Shown piece after piece: positions 29,986 through 39,004 of a stretch of DNA of 64,000 bases. Within the stretch, counting starts at the first letter, position 1. The number at the start of each line of letters is the position of its first letter. Both the position numbers and the translations under genes were made by a program. Under the pieces are notes generated by a model, which was given only the letters and a program-made list of their open reading frames with translations, searched no databases and was not told the DNA's origin. The DNA lies in the NCBI GenBank assembly GCA_946626595.1, contig CAMOUQ010000002.1, positions 41,676-105,675 on the forward strand, read 5' to 3'. The stretch is from an uncultured Prevotellaceae bacterium (lineage in GTDB: Bacteria > Bacteroidota > Bacteroidia > Bacteroidales > Bacteroidaceae).

Positions 29986-31420
29986 AAAATTCTCATTTCG
30001 TAGTGGGCTGGCGCGTAACGTCTTTCACATTATCACATTATCGCAATTCCTCATTCTCTTGACGGGTTGCGGAGTGTACAAAAACTACGAGCGTCCGGCC
30101 GACATCACTACTGATGGCATCTATGGCAGCGCCCAGAGCGGCGACTCGCTGGGCATGGGCGACCTCACGTGGCGCCAGGTCTTCACCGACCCCCAGCTGC
30201 AGGCCCTCATCGAGAAGACGCTGGCCCAGAACAGCAACATGCGCCAGGCCGACCTTCGCATCCAGGAGGCACAGAACAACCTGAAGGCTGCCAAACTGGC
30301 CTTCCTGCCCAGTCTGGCCATATCGCCCCAGGGCACCATCAGCGGCATGTGGGACCCTCAGGACCGCCCAGCCTATCGCAACGTAATGGGCGGCGGTGCC
30401 ACCAAGAGCTATTCCGTGCCTCTCGCCCTCAACTGGCAGATTGACTGCTTCGGTCAGCTCCGCAATGCTAAGAAAGGCAGCGAGGTGGCCCTGGAGAACA
30501 TGAAGACCGTGCGCCAGGCCGTGCAGACCTCTCTCGTGGCCAATGTGGCTAACCTCTATTACACCCTGGCCATGCTCGACCAGGAACTGGTCATCGCCCA
30601 GGAGACCAGCGAAAACTGGCGACAGAACCTTGAGGTGACCCGACTGCTCATGCAGGCCGGTCAGTCCAACAAGGCTGCCGTAGCCAGCACTGAGGCCCAG
30701 TATTGGAACATCTGTGCCAGCGTTGTGGAACTGCAGAACAGCATCCATCATATTGAGAACACACTGTCTGCACTCTGTGGTGAGACACCTCACCACATCA
30801 GTCGCAACGCCCTCAGCACGTTCCAGACGCCGTCCATCACCACCACAGGTTTCCCCATCAGTCTCTTGGCCCGTCGCCCCGACGTACGCCAGGCCGAACT
30901 GGCCCTCGCCGCCGCTTTTTATGGCAAGAATCAGGCTAAGGCCTCCTTCTTCCCCCAACTCACCATTTCGGCACAGGGCCAATACACCAACTCACTGGGT
31001 AGCATGGTCCTCAATCCGGGCGGCATCATAGCAGCCCTCGTCGGTAGCCTTGCACAGCCCCTCTTTGCCCAGGGCAAACTGCGTGCAGCCTACAAGAATG
31101 CCAAGGCTGAGATGGAAGTGGCCAGCATCGGATTCCAGCAGACGCTCATCGATGCCGGAAGCCAGGTGAACACCGCTATGGCCAACATCCATGCGGCCAA
31201 GGCTAAGCAGACCCTCCTGGCCAGCCAGGTCCAGAGCCTGCAGCAAGCTGTTGAGGCCACGCAAGACCTGATGAAGAACTCTAACCAAGTGACCTATCTG
31301 AATGTCCTGACTGCCCAGAGCAGCCTCCTCGGTGCTCAGCTCAACCAGGTCAGCAACCAGTTCGACATCGTCTCCTCTACCATCGACCTCTATCAAGCCC
31401 TTGGTGGTGGTGTGGAGTGA
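29954..31420 (+). CDS. RND efflux outer-membrane factor (TolC/NodT-like) lipoprotein
   Basis: LLTGCGVYKNYERP; RRPDVRQAELALAAAFYGKNQAKASFFPQLTISAQ; start uncertain (29954 or 29975). Confidence 0.92.
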   Translation: MDNSQFTMNTSKFSFRSGLARNVFHIITLSQFLILLTGCGVYKNYERPADITTDGIYGSAQSGDSLGMGDLTWRQVFTDPQLQALIEKTLAQNSNMRQADLRIQEAQNNLKAAKLAFLPSLAISPQGTISGMWDPQDRPAYRNVMGGGATKSYSVPLALNWQIDCFGQLRNAKKGSEVALENMKTVRQAVQTSLVANVANLYYTLAMLDQELVIAQETSENWRQNLEVTRLLMQAGQSNKAAVASTEAQYWNICASVVELQNSIHHIENTLSALCGETPHHISRNALSTFQTPSITTTGFPISLLARRPDVRQAELALAAAFYGKNQAKASFFPQLTISAQGQYTNSLGSMVLNPGGIIAALVGSLAQPLFAQGKLRAAYKNAKAEMEVASIGFQQTLIDAGSQVNTAMANIHAAKAKQTLLASQVQSLQQAVEATQDLMKNSNQVTYLNVLTAQSSLLGAQLNQVSNQFDIVSSTIDLYQALGGGVE

Positions 31421-31468
31421 AGAAAGAGAAAAGTCAAATGTAACAATGTAATTTTGCAACTTTTTCAG

Positions 31469-31505
31469 AATGGGTGGGCGCCCTCGCGGCGGCCACCCAT
31501 TTTCT
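31469..31505 (+). terminator. Terminator of RND operon
   Basis: AATGGGTGG...CCACCCATT stem with internal CGCC/GGCG, then TTTCTT. Confidence 0.8.
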
Positions 31506-31572
31506 TATCGTTACAGAAGGGCCGGTTATAAAGGCTCCCTCGCGCGCGCGTACTTAGACTTTTCCCTAAAAA

Positions 31573-31657
31573 TATCGTCATATCGTCACGAACCCCGTGT
31601 TTATCGTGGCTGAAGGCGTGACGATAAGGGTGACGATAAGGTGCAAAAGTGACGATA
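31573..31657. repeat. Clustered TATCGTCA / TGACGATA motifs (2 + 3 copies, inverted)
   Basis: TATCGTCA at 31573 and 31581; TGACGATA at 31619, 31631 and 31650. Confidence 0.8.
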
Positions 31658-31689
31658 TCCCCCTTCAAAAATAGCCTGATGGCAATATG

Positions 31690-31887
31690 CGACGTGCCGA
31701 ACCTTAGGCACATGCTTCCCGAACTTTTGGCCGAAGGTTCCCGAACCTTTGCCTTATGCTTCCCGAACTTTTGACCGAAGGTTCCCGAACCTTTGCCTTA
31801 TGCTTCCCGAAACTTTGGCGCATGCTTCCCGACCTTTCGCCTCGTCCCATACGTGGGACACGCGTGTCCCATACATGGGACAGGGCA
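31690..31887. repeat. 22-bp period tandem array (7 related units plus 2 palindromic 22-bp units)
   Basis: Units start at 31690, 31712, 31734, 31756, 31778, 31800, 31822 (core TTCCCGAACYTTTG) then 31844, 31866 (GTCCCATACRTGGGAC). Confidence 0.9.
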
Positions 31888-31912
31888 AGTTAATATGAAG
31901 CAACGTTACTTG

Positions 31913-33544
31913 TCAGAGACCGTAGACCAAAGGAATGAGGAAGACGGAGAGCAGGAAAACGATGATATTCATCGGCAAGCCCACCTTGACAAAGTCGGTG
32001 AACCGATATCCTCCCACGCCCTGAACAATGAGGTTGGTCTGATATCCGATGGGCGTGCTGAAGGAAGACGAAGCTGCAAAGCAGACACACACGACGAAGG
32101 GCATGGGATTGGCTCCAAGTTTCTCCGACACGGCCAGGGCCAACGGGAATGCTAAGGCTGCGGCAGCATTGTTCGTGATAAGTTCGGTGAAGATGTTCGT
32201 AATCAAGAACAGAGCTGCCAAAATGATGTATATCCCCCACCTACTTTGTCCGACATTGTCGGTGAGGGCAATGATGTACGATGCCACAAAGTCGGCAAAG
32301 CCGGATTTCGTCATGGCCGTACTGATGGCAAATGCACAGGCTATGGTGATAAGTACGTCCCAAGAGAGATACTTGGTGTATTTCCGTGGCGAGAACATGT
32401 GCGTCCAGGCCATGATGATGGTGGTGACGCAGGCAAAGAAGAACATGTCGAGTTTGATGAAATGGAAGTGCTCGGTGACGATGGGGAGTTCGCCCACGGT
32501 GGCACCGATAATCATCATCACGAGCAGTCCCAGCGCCAACCAACGTTTCTTGGTCCCCATGGGCGGTTCGTAGTCGCCCACGCGATTAATCATCCAGAAG
32601 ACCTTGCTCTCGCCCCACGTCTGCTTGAAGTCGTCAGGGGCATCCACCAGCAGCGTGTCCTCGTGGGTCATGGGTTTATCGGTATAGTCGCCTTCGACGA
32701 TGGAACCGGCCCGACTGATGGCGCGTACATGGCCGCCATAGCGACGATAGAAGTCGAACTCGCGCAACGTCTTGCCCAAACCGGGGAAGCGGTTGCCAAG
32801 CATCACCTCATGGCGCACCATGCCGGGAGAAATGTCCATTTCCTCGGCCTCTTCTTCTGCCTTGCGACTGTCGGGAAGCAAATATTGGGAGAAGAAGATG
32901 AGATAGATAAGTCCCGCAAGGGCTATGAAGATACCTACGCGCGAGAGTTCGAACATGTGCATGCCGTCGATGCCATACTTCACCAGAATGCCTTCAACGG
33001 CTCCGTCGGTGTCCGCCAGTTCGTGCATCTCGTCCTTGTATTCTTGCATGAGCATGCCGTGCAAGACAAGGTTCGTGGTGGTGCCTATCAGGGTACAGAT
33101 GCCACCGATGACCGTGGCATAGCTCAGGGGAATGAGGAATTTTGTGGGCGGAAGGTGCATCTTGCGTGCCCAGTTCTTGATCATGGGGGCAAAGATGACG
33201 ACCACAGGTGTGTTGTTGAAGAAAGCCGAAATCAAAGATACGATGGGATAGAATCGCATATTGGCCTTCGTGATGGTGACATTCTCGCGCGGCAGCACAT
33301 GATAGACGATGCGCTCCAAGATGCCACTCTTGCGGACGCCCTCGCTGACAAGATAGAGCAGGGCTACCGTTATCATACCCTTATTGGAAAAGCCCTTGAG
33401 TGCCTCTTCGGGGTTGATGATGCCCACGCACAACAACACTACTACTGCCGTAAATAAAATCAAGCCCGGGCGCAGACACTCTCGCATCAGCGCCACGAGC
33501 ATGAATAACAGAACGGCAGCAACAACTATTGCCTGAATACTCAT
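31913..33544 (-). CDS. SLC13/DASS family permease
   Basis: FNNTPVVVIFAPMIKNWARKMHLPPTKFLIPLSYATVIGGICTLIGTTTNLVLHGM; NNAAAALAFPLALAVSEKLG. Confidence 0.88.
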   Translation of the reverse strand: MSIQAIVVAAVLLFMLVALMRECLRPGLILFTAVVVLLCVGIINPEEALKGFSNKGMITVALLYLVSEGVRKSGILERIVYHVLPRENVTITKANMRFYPIVSLISAFFNNTPVVVIFAPMIKNWARKMHLPPTKFLIPLSYATVIGGICTLIGTTTNLVLHGMLMQEYKDEMHELADTDGAVEGILVKYGIDGMHMFELSRVGIFIALAGLIYLIFFSQYLLPDSRKAEEEAEEMDISPGMVRHEVMLGNRFPGLGKTLREFDFYRRYGGHVRAISRAGSIVEGDYTDKPMTHEDTLLVDAPDDFKQTWGESKVFWMINRVGDYEPPMGTKKRWLALGLLVMMIIGATVGELPIVTEHFHFIKLDMFFFACVTTIIMAWTHMFSPRKYTKYLSWDVLITIACAFAISTAMTKSGFADFVASYIIALTDNVGQSRWGIYIILAALFLITNIFTELITNNAAAALAFPLALAVSEKLGANPMPFVVCVCFAASSSFSTPIGYQTNLIVQGVGGYRFTDFVKVGLPMNIIVFLLSVFLIPLVYGL

Positions 33545-33572
33545 TTCCGTTTCTTAGAGCCTCCCCCCTTTT

Positions 33573-36500
33573 TTACTTGTACTCTTCCCACGACTTGATG
33601 GCCAGGTCCTCGGGTTTGATGGTGCAGAAAGCTTGGATGAAGGCTGCGGCCAGTCGGCTGTTGGTGAGCAAAGGAATATTGAGGTCTACGGCCGTACGGC
33701 GAATCTTGTAGCCATTGGTCAACTCTCCGGCTGTCAGGTCCTTGGGGATGTTCACCACCATGTCTATCTTGTGCTCATGCATGAGCTCAAGAGCCTGGGG
33801 ATGTTTCTCGGCATCGCTGGGCCAGTGCACCAGGGTGTTGGGTATGCCCTGCTCGGTCAGGTAGCGGCTGGTTCCACCTGTTGCATAGATGGTGTAGCCA
33901 TGGTCATGGAGCATACGGGCAGCGTCGAGCATGGCGGCCTTCTCCTTGGCTCCGCCTGTGGAGAGGAGGATGCTCTTCTCCGGAATGCGGTGTCCGACGG
34001 AAAGCATGGCCTTCATGAGTGCGCAGTTGGAGTCGTCACCAAGGCAACCCACCTCACCGGTACTGCTCATGTCGACACCGAGTACGGGGTCGGCCTTCTG
34101 CAGGCGGTTGAAGGAGAACTGGCTGGCCTTGATGCCTACGTAGTCGAAGTCGAAGAAACTCTTGTGCAGTTTCTCAACAGGCAGGCCGAGCATGACGCGG
34201 GTAGCCATCTCGATGAGGTTCACCTTCAGCACCTTAGACACGAAGGGGAAGGAACGGGAGGCACGCAGATTGCACTCGATAACCTTGATTTCGTTGTCGC
34301 GGGCCAGGTACTGTATGTTGAAGGGACCAGAGATGTTGAGCTCCTGGGCGATGCGGGCAGATATCTTCTTGATGCGGCGCACGGTCTCGACGTAAAGCTT
34401 CTGTGCCGGGAACTGTATGGTGGCGTCGCCGGAATGTACGCCTGCAAACTCGATGTGCTCAGAGATGGCGTAGGCGATGATCTCACCGTCCTTGGCCACG
34501 GCGTCCATCTCCACTTCCTTGGTGTTTTGCATGAACTTGGAGATGACGACGGGATGCTTCTTGGAGACGTTGGCGGCGAGCATCAGGAAGCGCTCAAGTT
34601 CCTCCTGGTTGGAGCAGACGTTCATGGCGGCTCCGGATAGAACGTATGAGGGACGGACGAGAACGGGGAAGCCCACCTTCTGGATAAACTTCGTGACGTC
34701 CTCCATTGTGGTCAGGGCGCTCCATTCGGGCTGGTCAACACCGATGCGGCCCAGCATGGCTGAGAACTTCTCGCGGTCTTCGGCATTATCGATGTACTTG
34801 GCCTGGGTACCCAGGATGGGAACCTTCTGCGCATCGAGTTTCAGAGCCAGGTTGTTGGGAATCTGGCCGCCAGTGCTGATAACCACTCCCTTCGGTGTCT
34901 CCAGTTCCACGATGTCCATAACGCGCTCATAGGTCAGTTCGTCGAAATAGAGGCGGTCGCACATGTCGTAGTCAGTGGATACGGTCTCGGGGTTATAGTT
35001 GATCATGATGCCGCGGTAGCCCTCCTTGCGGATGGTGTTGAGGGCTTGCACGCCGCACCAGTCGAACTCTACGCTGGAGCCGATACGATAGGCTCCGCTT
35101 CCCAGCACGACGATGCTCTTGCCATCGCGCTCGAAGCGGATGTCGTGGGCTACGCCATTGTATGTAAGGTAGAGGTAGTTGGTCTGGGCTGGATACTCGG
35201 CAGCCAAAGTATCAATCTGCTTTACTACAGGTGTAATGCCTTGGCGCTTACGGTATTGACGCACTTTGTTGACGGCTTCCTCGATATCCATTTCTTCCTC
35301 CATACCCAAGGCACGGGCTATCTGGAAATCGGTGAAACCGTAGACTTTTGCTGTGCGAAGGAGCTCCGAATCGAGGTTGTCGAGACCCTTGCATTCGTGC
35401 AGACGGTCGTCGATGCTGCGGATGTGCTGCAGCTTGTGCAGGAACCACTTGTCTATCTTTGTCAGTTCATATATCTGGTCGATGGTATATCCCTGGCGCA
35501 GGGCCTTGGAGATGACCAGGACACGCTTGTCGGTTGGTTCGTGCAGGGCGCTGTCGATGTCGTCGATTTCCAACTCCTTGTTCTCGACAAATCCGTGCAT
35601 GCCCTGCCCTATCATGCGCAGTCCCTTCTGGATGGCTTCCTCGAAGGTGCGACCGATGGCCATCACCTCGCCGACACTCTTCATTGAAGAACCCAGTTCG
35701 CGGTCTACGCCACGGAACTTGCCAAGGTCCCAACGGGGCATCTTGCAGACAACATAGTCGATGGCAGGTTCGAAGAAGGCGGTGGTGGTCTTCGTCACGG
35801 AGTTCTTCAGGTCGAACAAACCGTAGCCCAGGCCGAGTTTGCAGGCCACGAAGGCCAAGGGATAGCCTGTGGCCTTGCTGGCCAAAGCCGACGAACGGCT
35901 CAGGCGGGCATTGACCTCGATGACACGGTATTCCTCGCTCTGCGTATCAAAGGCAAACTGAATGTTACACTCGCCCACAATGCCGATGTGGCGGATGATG
36001 CGCAGACTGAGTTCGCGCAGCTTCTGCACCTCATGGTTGGTGAGCGTCTGTGCCGGAGCAACAACGATGCTCTCGCCGGTGTGAATGCCCAGGGGGTCGA
36101 AGTTCTCCATGCTGCAGACAGCGATGCAGTTGTCGAAGCGGTCGCGAACCACTTCAAACTCTATTTCCTTCCATCCCTTGAGGCTCTTTTCCACCAGAAC
36201 TTGGGGCGAGAAGGAGAAGGCCTTCTCAGCCAGTCGGTTCAGTTCATCCTCGTTGTCACAGAAGCCTGAGCCAAGTCCGCCCAATGCATAGGCGGCGCGA
36301 ATGATGACCGGATAGCCCAGTTCGCGTGCAGCCTGGCGAGCCGACTCGATGTCCTCGCACGCATGACTCTTGATGGTATCTACATTGATTTCGTCCAGAC
36401 GCTGTACGAAGAGTTCGCGGTCTTCGGTATTCATGATGGCCTCTACGGGAGTGCCCAGGACGGTCAGGTCGTACTTCTTCAGCACCCCGCTCTTGTGGAG

Positions 36501-36800
36501 GGCAACGCCACAGTTCAGCGCCGTCTGTCCGCCAAAGGCAAGCAAGATGCCTTGTGGACGTTCCTTCTCGATGACGCGTTCCACGAAATACGGCGTAACG
36601 GGCAAGAAGTAGATGTGGTCAGCCACGCCCTCACTGGTCTGCACGGTGGCAATGTTGGGATTGATGAGAACGGTCTCGATACCTTCTTCCTTGAGTGCTT
36701 TGAGGGCTTGCGAACCGCTGTAGTCAAATTCACCTGCCTCGCCTATCTTCAGGGCACCAGAGCCCAGGAGCAGGACTTTCTTGATATGATTGGATGGCAT
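33573..36800 (-). CDS. carB: Carbamoyl-phosphate synthase large subunit
   Basis: KKVLLLGSGALKIGEAGEFDYSGSQALKALKEEG; 1075 aa with duplicated ATP-grasp halves and MGS-like C-terminus. Confidence 0.96.
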   Translation of the reverse strand: MPSNHIKKVLLLGSGALKIGEAGEFDYSGSQALKALKEEGIETVLINPNIATVQTSEGVADHIYFLPVTPYFVERVIEKERPQGILLAFGGQTALNCGVALHKSGVLKKYDLTVLGTPVEAIMNTEDRELFVQRLDEINVDTIKSHACEDIESARQAARELGYPVIIRAAYALGGLGSGFCDNEDELNRLAEKAFSFSPQVLVEKSLKGWKEIEFEVVRDRFDNCIAVCSMENFDPLGIHTGESIVVAPAQTLTNHEVQKLRELSLRIIRHIGIVGECNIQFAFDTQSEEYRVIEVNARLSRSSALASKATGYPLAFVACKLGLGYGLFDLKNSVTKTTTAFFEPAIDYVVCKMPRWDLGKFRGVDRELGSSMKSVGEVMAIGRTFEEAIQKGLRMIGQGMHGFVENKELEIDDIDSALHEPTDKRVLVISKALRQGYTIDQIYELTKIDKWFLHKLQHIRSIDDRLHECKGLDNLDSELLRTAKVYGFTDFQIARALGMEEEMDIEEAVNKVRQYRKRQGITPVVKQIDTLAAEYPAQTNYLYLTYNGVAHDIRFERDGKSIVVLGSGAYRIGSSVEFDWCGVQALNTIRKEGYRGIMINYNPETVSTDYDMCDRLYFDELTYERVMDIVELETPKGVVISTGGQIPNNLALKLDAQKVPILGTQAKYIDNAEDREKFSAMLGRIGVDQPEWSALTTMEDVTKFIQKVGFPVLVRPSYVLSGAAMNVCSNQEELERFLMLAANVSKKHPVVISKFMQNTKEVEMDAVAKDGEIIAYAISEHIEFAGVHSGDATIQFPAQKLYVETVRRIKKISARIAQELNISGPFNIQYLARDNEIKVIECNLRASRSFPFVSKVLKVNLIEMATRVMLGLPVEKLHKSFFDFDYVGIKASQFSFNRLQKADPVLGVDMSSTGEVGCLGDDSNCALMKAMLSVGHRIPEKSILLSTGGAKEKAAMLDAARMLHDHGYTIYATGGTSRYLTEQGIPNTLVHWPSDAEKHPQALELMHEHKIDMVVNIPKDLTAGELTNGYKIRRTAVDLNIPLLTNSRLAAAFIQAFCTIKPEDLAIKSWEEYK

Positions 36801-36802
36801 AA

Positions 36803-37885
36803 TTATAAAAGTTTCACGAGTTTGTCAAATAAATCTTCTGCATCTACGGGACCCGAGCAGGCCTCGGGGTGGAACTGTGCCGAGAACCAGGGCTTTGTCT
36901 TGTGACGAATGCCCTCGTTCGAACCGTCGTTCATGTTCACGAAAAGCGGTTCCCAATCGGCTCCCAGTGTGGTGGCGTCTACGGCATAGCCATGATTCTG
37001 GCTGGTGATGTAGCAGTGAGTGGTACCCACCTGGCGCACGGGCTGATTATGGCTGCGGTGGCCGTACTTCAGTTTATATATCTTGGCTCCAGCGGCCTTG
37101 GCCAGCAACTGGTTACCCATGCAGATGCCCATGCAGGGGCGCACCACGGGATTAGCCAGGAACTTCCGGATGTTCTCGACGGTCTTCTCACAAACGTCGG
37201 GATTGCCTGGGCCGTTGGCCAGGAACAGGGCATCGAACTCCATATCGTTGAAATCGTAGTCCCAGGGGACACGAACGACATCAACACCACGAACCAGCAG
37301 GCAGCGGATGATGTTCTCCTTCACACCGCAGTCCACCAGGACCACTTGCTTGGCATTGGGCTTTCCACACTTATAGGTGATAATGTCCTTGCAGCTCACC
37401 TGCTCCACAAAGTTCACACCTTCGTATTCGGCTGTGGGGACGTTGTCGGGGTCGTCGTCGAAAAGTATCTTTCCCATCATGACTCCATTTTCGCGCAGCA
37501 CTTTAGTCAGCTCGCGCGTATCTACTCCTGTGACACCCACCACCTGCTCGCTCTTCAGCCAGTCGGCCAGACTTTGCTTGGCATTCCAGTGGCTATACTC
37601 TGTGCTGTAGTCCGTGACCACAATAGCCCGCGGATGGATGCTCGGGCTCTCCATGTAAGTGGTGAGTCCGTTGGGTTCAGTCGACAGTGCGGGAACACCG
37701 TAGTTTCCCACAAGCGGATAAGTCATGACCATGATCTGGCCTTCGTAGGAAGGGTCGGTCAGGCTCTCAGGATAACCCATCATGGCCGTGTTGAATACAA
37801 ACTCACCAGCCACAGGTTTCTCGTATCCGAAGGATGTCCCATGGAACTTTGTCCCATCATCCAACAACAATGTTACTTTTCTCAT
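36803..37885 (-). CDS. carA: Carbamoyl-phosphate synthase small subunit
   Basis: GICMGNQLLAKAAG, QNHGYAVD, SAQFHPEACSGP. Confidence 0.96.
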   Translation of the reverse strand: MRKVTLLLDDGTKFHGTSFGYEKPVAGEFVFNTAMMGYPESLTDPSYEGQIMVMTYPLVGNYGVPALSTEPNGLTTYMESPSIHPRAIVVTDYSTEYSHWNAKQSLADWLKSEQVVGVTGVDTRELTKVLRENGVMMGKILFDDDPDNVPTAEYEGVNFVEQVSCKDIITYKCGKPNAKQVVLVDCGVKENIIRCLLVRGVDVVRVPWDYDFNDMEFDALFLANGPGNPDVCEKTVENIRKFLANPVVRPCMGICMGNQLLAKAAGAKIYKLKYGHRSHNQPVRQVGTTHCYITSQNHGYAVDATTLGADWEPLFVNMNDGSNEGIRHKTKPWFSAQFHPEACSGPVDAEDLFDKLVKLL

Positions 37886-37911
37886 ACAATCCTTATATAA
37901 ACGTTTGCTTA

Positions 37912-38073
37912 ATACTCGTTACTTACTTCCAGACAGGCGAATAAAAAAAGGGGCACGCTTCCCGGTTGTCGAATACCGAAGGTGCCCCCAAATAATTCTC
38001 CCACAATGGAATATCCAAAAGGTTGCTGCCAGTGTGTGATCGCAACACTACGCTCATGTATCAATGGCTCCAT
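37912..38073 (-). CDS. Putative leader ORF (54 codons; stop codon at 37909-37911) upstream of carA
   Basis: MEPLIHERSVAITHWQQPFGYSIVGELFGGTFGIRQPGSVPLFLFACLEVSNEY; begins just downstream of a predicted promoter and spans the intrinsic terminator. Confidence 0.45.
37943..37988 (-). terminator. carA leader terminator/attenuator
   Basis: Minus strand GGGGCAC...GTGCCCC followed by 7 U, 58 bp before carA start. Confidence 0.8.
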
Positions 38074-38099
38074 GTGAGGTCTGTTTTTAATATTTTCGG

Positions 38100-38107
38100 C
38101 AAAGGTA
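38100..38107 (-). promoter_or_regulatory. carA -7 promoter element
   Basis: TACCTTTG on minus strand. Confidence 0.55.
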
Positions 38108-38164
38108 CAAAAAAATGGCGAAATTATCACTAAATTCGCCATGAAATTATTAATTATTTATAAT

Positions 38165-39004
38165 TTATAGAAACTCACGCACGATTTCCTCGGTCCGAGT
38201 CCACAGTTCTTCCATCTGCCGATGCCTTTCATATTTGTCTCCCAGCGCCACGATGTGGTTCGAGCGGTTGAAGGTTCCTGTCTGTCCTGCCTTGTCTTCG
38301 TCCAGCAGCAAGTGGATAGCCGTGTCTGCTCCCTGGCGAGGCGTGCGGATGAACGGGCGGAAAACCAGGTCGGTAATGGGGTCGAAGAACATCTGCAAGC
38401 GTATGATATCCGTCGAAACAACACCTGGATCTACGGCATTCACCGTGATGCCCCTATCCTTGACTCGGCGGGCCAGGTCGAGGGTGAACAGCGTTATGGC
38501 CAGTTTGGTATTGCTGTAGACGGGGATTCGCCAGAACGAACCCTTCCGTCCGCGTTCGAAGAAGTCGGGGAAATCCAAATGCCCGAAGCGATAAACCAAC
38601 GAAGCCATATTCACAATGCGGCTTCCCTCACCCATCAGGGGCAGCAGCAGGCGCGTGAGCAGATAGGGCCCGACATAGTTGACGCTGACCGTCCGCTCCA
38701 GACCGTCTACGGTGATGTGCCTGCCGGTTTCCAGCGTTCCGGCATTGTTCATCAGCAGGTCTATGTGGCTGAAACGCGACTTAACTTCGTCAGCAAAGCG
38801 ACGGACGGAAGCAAGGTCGGCCAGGTTGATACCCATGACCTCAATGTCCTTGCAGCCTGTTTCCTGCATCAGCTGTTCCTGCCGCTTCTTGGCCAACTTC
38901 GGACTATGGCATGCCATTATCGTGTAGTAGCCATTCTGTGCGACTGCCTTGGTTTCCTCGTATCCCATGCCTCCGTCGGCACCGGTGATGATTGCTATTT
39001 TCAT
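38165..39004 (-). CDS. SDR family oxidoreductase (RDH/hydroxysteroid dehydrogenase-like)
   Basis: ITGADGGMGYEETKAV, LLMNNAGT, VYSNTKLA active-site motif. Confidence 0.88.
   Translation of the reverse strand: MKIAIITGADGGMGYEETKAVAQNGYYTIMACHSPKLAKKRQEQLMQETGCKDIEVMGINLADLASVRRFADEVKSRFSHIDLLMNNAGTLETGRHITVDGLERTVSVNYVGPYLLTRLLLPLMGEGSRIVNMASLVYRFGHLDFPDFFERGRKGSFWRIPVYSNTKLAITLFTLDLARRVKDRGITVNAVDPGVVSTDIIRLQMFFDPITDLVFRPFIRTPRQGADTAIHLLLDEDKAGQTGTFNRSNHIVALGDKYERHRQMEELWTRTEEIVREFL

Noticed and set aside
31465-31713. 82-aa minus-strand ORF over the RND terminator and repeats
   Set aside because: Overlaps a terminator hairpin and repeat DNA; composition not protein-like.
31690-31887. Possible CRISPR array
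   Set aside because: Units are directly adjacent with no unique spacers and no cas genes in the window; same for 51839-51926 and 59701-59849.
32246-33457. 403-aa plus-strand ORF opposite the SLC13 permease
   Set aside because: Antisense to a confident membrane-transporter CDS; no recognisable family.
36803-37885. Unusual GICMGNQ motif in CarA as a possible inactive glutaminase
   Set aside because: The nucleophile Cys and the downstream QFHPEA motif are both present, so glutaminase function looks intact.
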